Origin: UM-FILTER-42-9 sp038063775
Lineage (GTDB): Bacteria; Patescibacteriota; Minisyncoccia; Moranbacterales; UBA2206
Length of the DNA stretch: 14,124 nt
Reading direction: 5' to 3'
Assembly: GCA_038063775.1 (NCBI GenBank)
Contig: JBBTUK010000011.1
Coordinates: 1-14,124, forward strand
The notes under the pieces were generated by a model that had not been told where the DNA came from, searched no databases, and worked only from the letters and a program-made list of their open reading frames with translations. This document shows positions 10,957 through 14,124 of the stretch, one piece after another. How positions within the stretch are numbered: the first letter of the stretch is position 1; every line of letters begins with the position of its first letter. The translations under genes and the position numbers were made by a program.

Positions 10957-11454
10957 ATGGCACGCGAAAGGAATTTTAGGGGAAAAAGGGAAAAACCGGA
11001 ATATGACCAGAAGCTTTTAGATTTGGCGAGAGTCGCCCGAGTGGTGAAAGGCGGAAGGCGTTTCCGATTTCGGGCGACCCTGGTGATCGGCAACAGAAAG
11101 GGCAAGGTCGGCGTGGGAGTTGGAAAAGGAGCTGATGTTTCTGACGCGATAAAGAAGGCTTTTGACGATGCTAAGAAAAACATGGTTTCGGTCACTCTGC
11201 TTAACAACACTATTCCTCACGACATTTCTTATAAACTTGGCAGTGCCAGAATCATATTAAAACCAGCGTCTGAGGGTAGGGGAATTATCGCCGGCGGAGC
11301 CATTCGGACGGTAGTTGATTTGGCAGGGATAAAAGATATAGTTTCTAAATCTTTAGGAACGTCTAATAAGCTAAATGTTGCCAGAGCGACTGTTGCCGCT
11401 TTCAATGAATTGGCGGAATCCAGATCAAGGAAAACCAGGATAGAGGGAATATAA
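10957..11454 (+). CDS. rpsE: 30S ribosomal protein S5
   Basis: S5 (uS5) is at the mRNA entry site and affects decoding accuracy. The 165-aa product is the family length. The N-terminal dsRNA-binding-like domain shows RVARVVKGGRRFRFRATLVI and GNRKGKVGVGVGKGADV. The C-terminal domain shows IILKPASEGRGIIAGGAIRT and VVDLAGIKDIVSKSLGTSN. It starts 45 bp after rplR, the widest gap in the spc half. In most bacteria rpmD (L30) would follow, but here rplO comes next after 27 bp. Confidence 0.98.
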   Translation: MARERNFRGKREKPEYDQKLLDLARVARVVKGGRRFRFRATLVIGNRKGKVGVGVGKGADVSDAIKKAFDDAKKNMVSVTLLNNTIPHDISYKLGSARIILKPASEGRGIIAGGAIRTVVDLAGIKDIVSKSLGTSNKLNVARATVAAFNELAESRSRKTRIEGI

Positions 11455-11481
11455 ATAAGCAAGAAATTATCATAGATAAGC

Positions 11482-11952
11482 ATGCAAATAAACACTCTTA
11501 AAATTAAATATTTCAAGAAAAAAAGAAAGACCATCGGCCGGGGAGGCAAGAAAGGCACATATTCAGGAAAGGGCGGCAAAGGACAAAAAGGGCGCAGTGG
11601 AGTTTCAATCAATCCTCTTTTTGAAGGAGGACGGTCTTCCTTAATCGATCGTTTGAAAAAAGTGCGCGGTTTCAAATCTGATAAACCAAAAGCCGTAGTT
11701 TTTAAATTTTCCGATTTAGAGAAAAAATTCAAAGAAAATGACATAATAAATAAGGAGTCTCTAGCTAAGACCGGACTTCTGGACAAAAAAGATATTAAAA
11801 GGAGAGTTAAGATTTTAGGCGGAGGAGACATTAAAAGCAAATTTAAAATAGGGGAAGGGATAACGCTTAGCGCTTCCGCGAAAAGATCTATGGGTATTTC
11901 TGCGGATAAAGCCGGAGCAAAAGCAAGGCCTGCCCGGCTAGGGAAAAAATAA
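11482..11952 (+). CDS. rplO: 50S ribosomal protein L15
   Basis: L15 (uL15) is a late-assembly 50S protein. The 156-aa product is close to the usual 145-150 aa. The N-terminus has the typical Gly/Lys-rich extension (KTIGRGGKKGTYSGKGGKG, then QKGRSGVSINPLFEGG), followed by the folded domain. KRRVKILGGGDIKSKFKIGE and the closing AKRSMGISADKAGAKAR fit the C-terminal part. No 55-65-residue L30 frame lies between rpsE and this gene, only 27 bp. The stop touches the secY ATG, so coupling is likely. Confidence 0.96.
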   Translation: MQINTLKIKYFKKKRKTIGRGGKKGTYSGKGGKGQKGRSGVSINPLFEGGRSSLIDRLKKVRGFKSDKPKAVVFKFSDLEKKFKENDIINKESLAKTGLLDKKDIKRRVKILGGGDIKSKFKIGEGITLSASAKRSMGISADKAGAKARPARLGKK

Positions 11953-13224
11953 ATGTTTGAAAAGCTGGTCCAAATTTTCAAAATTAAGGATCTGAGGAAC
12001 AAGGTGCTTTTTATCTTGGGAATCTTGGTAGTTTTTCGTTTGGCAGCCAATATACCGCTCCCCGGAATAGACCAAGCCCAGCTTATCAAATTCTTCCAGA
12101 GCAATCAGCTGTTCGGACTTTTGAATTTATTTTCCGGAGGAGGACTTCGCGGTATTTCAATTGTTCTTCTTGGAGTCGGACCCTATATCACCGCTTCCAT
12201 CATCATGCAGCTCCTGACCATGATCATTCCTCGTTTGGAGCAGATTTATAAAGAAGAGGGGGAAGCCGGCCGGGAAAAATTCAACCAGTGGACTCGCTGG
12301 CTCACCGTTCCATTGGCAGCCATGCAGACGTTCGCAATGATATCACTGCTTCGCTCCCAGGGGATAATATCGGAAACAACTCCCTTTGTGATATTCTCGA
12401 TAATCGTGGTATCGGTCGCGGGAACCATTTTCCTGATGTGGCTTGGCGAGCTCATAACGGAAAAAAAGATAGGCAACGGCGTGTCACTCATCATATTTGC
12501 CGGTATTGTGGCCAGCATCCCGTCAGCGGTTTCCAGAATTTTTGCTACTTGGGACCCTTCTCAATTTTTCACATACCTAATTTTTCTCGCAATGACAATC
12601 GCCGCTATCGCCGGAGTGGTTTATATGACCGAAGGGCAAAGAAACATCCCGGTTTCATACGCAAAAAGAATCCGGGGTAATCGGATGTATGGCGGAACCT
12701 CTACGCATTTACCGCTGCGCGTCAACCAAGCCGGAGTGATTCCGATAATTTTTGCCATGTCCATAATGCTTTTTCCCGGAATGATCGCCAATTTTCTGGC
12801 CAACGCGGCGAATCCGACGATTGCCGGAATGGCCCGGACGGTTGGATCCATTTTTCAAAACCAATGGTTTTATGGATCGGCCTATTTCGTCTTAGTCGTG
12901 GCTTTCACATATTTTTATACGGCCGTGGTTTTTGATCCGAATAAAATTTCTGAGAGTTTGCAAAAACAAGGCGGGTATATTCCTGGAATTCGTCCCGGAA
13001 AAACCACCGCGGAATATTTGTATAAAATAATGAACCGCACCACTCTTTCCGGCGCTTTATTTTTAGGATCTATCGCCATCCTTCCTTTCATCGTCCAGGG
13101 ACTGACAAATATAAGCTCGGTGACGGTCGGCGGAACAGGGCTTCTGATTGTTGTTTCAGTGGTTATTGAAACAATCAAACAGATTGAGGGGCAATTGGTG
13201 ATGCGTGATTACGAGGGATTCTAA
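11953..13224 (+). CDS. secY: Protein translocase subunit SecY
   Basis: SecY forms the protein-conducting channel in the inner membrane with SecE and SecG. The 423-aa product is the usual length. The first membrane helix (about 17-34) is followed by the plug region near LFGLLNLFSGGGLRGISIVL and helix 2 (GPYITASIIMQLLTMI). Further hydrophobic segments give about ten in all. The cytoplasmic loop sequence GNRMYGGTSTHLPLRVNQAG and the following VIPIIFAMSIMLFP are SecY signatures. The C-terminal end (VSVVIETIKQIEGQLVMRDY) is also typical. It starts directly at the rplO stop; AGGG lies 11 nt upstream as a weak Shine-Dalgarno. adk follows after 5 bp, the standard order. Confidence 0.98.
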   Translation: MFEKLVQIFKIKDLRNKVLFILGILVVFRLAANIPLPGIDQAQLIKFFQSNQLFGLLNLFSGGGLRGISIVLLGVGPYITASIIMQLLTMIIPRLEQIYKEEGEAGREKFNQWTRWLTVPLAAMQTFAMISLLRSQGIISETTPFVIFSIIVVSVAGTIFLMWLGELITEKKIGNGVSLIIFAGIVASIPSAVSRIFATWDPSQFFTYLIFLAMTIAAIAGVVYMTEGQRNIPVSYAKRIRGNRMYGGTSTHLPLRVNQAGVIPIIFAMSIMLFPGMIANFLANAANPTIAGMARTVGSIFQNQWFYGSAYFVLVVAFTYFYTAVVFDPNKISESLQKQGGYIPGIRPGKTTAEYLYKIMNRTTLSGALFLGSIAILPFIVQGLTNISSVTVGGTGLLIVVSVVIETIKQIEGQLVMRDYEGF

Positions 13225-13229
13225 AAATT

Positions 13230-13877
13230 ATGAATATTGTTATCTTAGGACAACAGGGATCAGGCAAGGGGACTCAAGCCAGTTTTCTGGCTGATAAATT
13301 CGACATGGAGCATATTGACATGGGTAAGACGCTCCGCGAGATTGCCATGTCCGACACACCGCTTGGCCGAGAGATTTATGAAATTCAAAATGTCAAAAAA
13401 ACCCTGGTTTCCAACAAGATTCTCAGAGAGATACTCAGCGTAAAATTGAAATCAATCTCTCTCAAAAAAGGCATAGTCTTTGACGGCGCTCCCAGAACAT
13501 TCGATCAGATCGGATATCTCGAAGACGCGATGCTGGAAATAGGAAGAAAAATTGACCATGTACTTTTCATTTCCATTCCTGAGCAGGAATCAATCGAAAG
13601 AACATCAAAAAGAAGGAGTTGCAACAATTGCCAGGCCATTCTAATAATGGGAAGAGGAATAAAAAAAGAAACTGACAAATGTCCCAAGTGCGGAGGAGAA
13701 ATTTCACAAAGGAAGGACGATACTCCCGAAGGCATAAAAAAAAGACTGGAAGTTTTCAGGAAGGAAACAATGCCAGTTTTGGAATATTATGAAAAAGAGG
13801 GGAGTTTAATAAAGATAGACGGAATACAGCCGGCAGAGAAAGTCTTCGCGGATATAATCAAGAAAATATCACAGTAG
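13230..13877 (+). CDS. adk: Adenylate kinase (zinc-LID form) with altered AMP-site motif
   Basis: Adenylate kinase interconverts ATP + AMP and 2 ADP. The 215-aa product is the length of long-form enzymes. The P-loop is GQQGSGKGT (7-15). The LID carries four cysteines in two CXXC pairs (Cys131/Cys134 and Cys151/Cys154), expected to bind zinc. RKDDTPEGIKKRLEVF follows as usual. Two NMP-binding motifs deviate: the usual ISTGD is IDMGK (29-33), and the usual DGFPRT is DGAPRT (85-90). Arg36 and the DG-PRT residues are kept. Such changes could alter the nucleotide monophosphate preference, but a role as the cell's adenylate kinase remains most likely from the secY-adk-map context. It starts 5 bp after secY. 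Confidence 0.93.
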   Translation: MNIVILGQQGSGKGTQASFLADKFDMEHIDMGKTLREIAMSDTPLGREIYEIQNVKKTLVSNKILREILSVKLKSISLKKGIVFDGAPRTFDQIGYLEDAMLEIGRKIDHVLFISIPEQESIERTSKRRSCNNCQAILIMGRGIKKETDKCPKCGGEISQRKDDTPEGIKKRLEVFRKETMPVLEYYEKEGSLIKIDGIQPAEKVFADIIKKISQ

Positions 13878-13894
13878 AGATTTTAGCTAAAAGT

Positions 13895-14124
13895 ATGATT
13901 ACAATAAAAAAGAAAAGCGAAATAGAAGCGATGCGGAAAGGAGGAAAGATTTTAGCGGCGGTTATGGAAAAACTGGAAAAGGAAATTGCCCCCGGAAAAA
14001 ATACATATGACTTGGACAAGCTTGCGGAAGAGCTTGTTTTTGCTAATGGGGGAAAGCCAGCGTTTAAAGGTTATGCCGGAGAGTCTAAATATCCTTTTCC
14101 AGGCACTATTTGCGCTTCCATAAA
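13895..14124 (+). CDS. map: Methionine aminopeptidase type I, N-terminal part (cut by window end)
   Basis: Methionine aminopeptidase removes the initiator Met from new proteins. The frame from ATG 13895 runs open to the last base (76 full codons). It reads MITIKKKSEIEAMRKGGKIL, then EKEIAPGKNTYDLDKLAEEL and GGKPAFKGYAG, and reaches FPGTICASI. This matches the N-terminal part of type I enzymes just before the NXXXXHGXP segment with the first active-site His. The metal ligands lie beyond the window. It starts 17 bp after adk in the standard secY-adk-map order. No Shine-Dalgarno precedes the ATG. Confidence 0.93.
   Translation, partial: MITIKKKSEIEAMRKGGKILAAVMEKLEKEIAPGKNTYDLDKLAEELVFANGGKPAFKGYAGESKYPFPGTICASI

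Noticed and set aside
11229..12104. 291-residue open frame on the minus strand across rplO and secY
   Set aside because: It lies fully antisense to two certain genes and has no family features; it is a shadow of their codon pattern.

Overview
The window is a bacterial chromosome segment carrying tuf followed by the S10 and spc ribosomal-protein operons, all on the + strand. The order is tuf, rpsJ, rplC, rplD, rplW, rplB, rpsS, rplV, rpsC, rplP, rpmC, rpsQ, rplN, rplX, rplE, rpsN, rpsH, rplF, rplR, rpsE, rplO, secY, adk and map (cut by the window end). The organism is most likely a member of the Candidate Phyla Radiation (Patescibacteria, probably Parcubacteria-like). The reasons are inference: rpmD (L30) is missing between rpsE and rplO, a known CPR trait; several ribosomal proteins carry Lys/Glu-rich tails; almost no start has a Shine-Dalgarno sequence; and the spacers are AT-rich and full of inverted words. 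UGA acts as a stop (rpsJ ends in TGA), so this is not the UGA=Gly code of Gracilibacteria/SR1.

Positions 1-856 hold a strong promoter (88-116), a 142-bp inverted-repeat element flanked by TATG direct repeats (144-285), a 92-residue hypothetical protein (287-565), two REP-like hairpins (586-649), two perfect DnaA boxes plus one near match, and the tuf promoter (722-749). There is no fusA here, so tuf is separated from the rest of the usual str operon, at least on the visible side.

Positions 857-7214 (tuf and the S10 half) have genes separated by long spacers of 52-188 bp (apart from rplC-rplD-rplW, which are tight). Several spacers can form substantial RNA structure. The best is the rpsJ-rplC spacer: a possible pseudoknot whose second stem is incompatible with a terminator-type hairpin plus T6 tract ending 16 nt before the rplC start. 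The rpsJ leader also offers two competing hairpins, and the rplP start codon and its GGAG lie within a 13-bp hairpin.

Positions 7215-14124 (spc half) are compact, with gaps of 0-45 bp and no obvious internal control. The products form the core of both ribosomal subunits, the SecY translocon channel, adenylate kinase and methionine aminopeptidase: translation, nascent-chain export and N-terminal maturation in one unit.

No tRNA, rRNA, CRISPR array or recognisable transposase was seen. The genes are ordinary core genes; the novelty, if any, is in the spacers and leaders. All RNA structures were found by eye, without energy calculation or comparative alignment.
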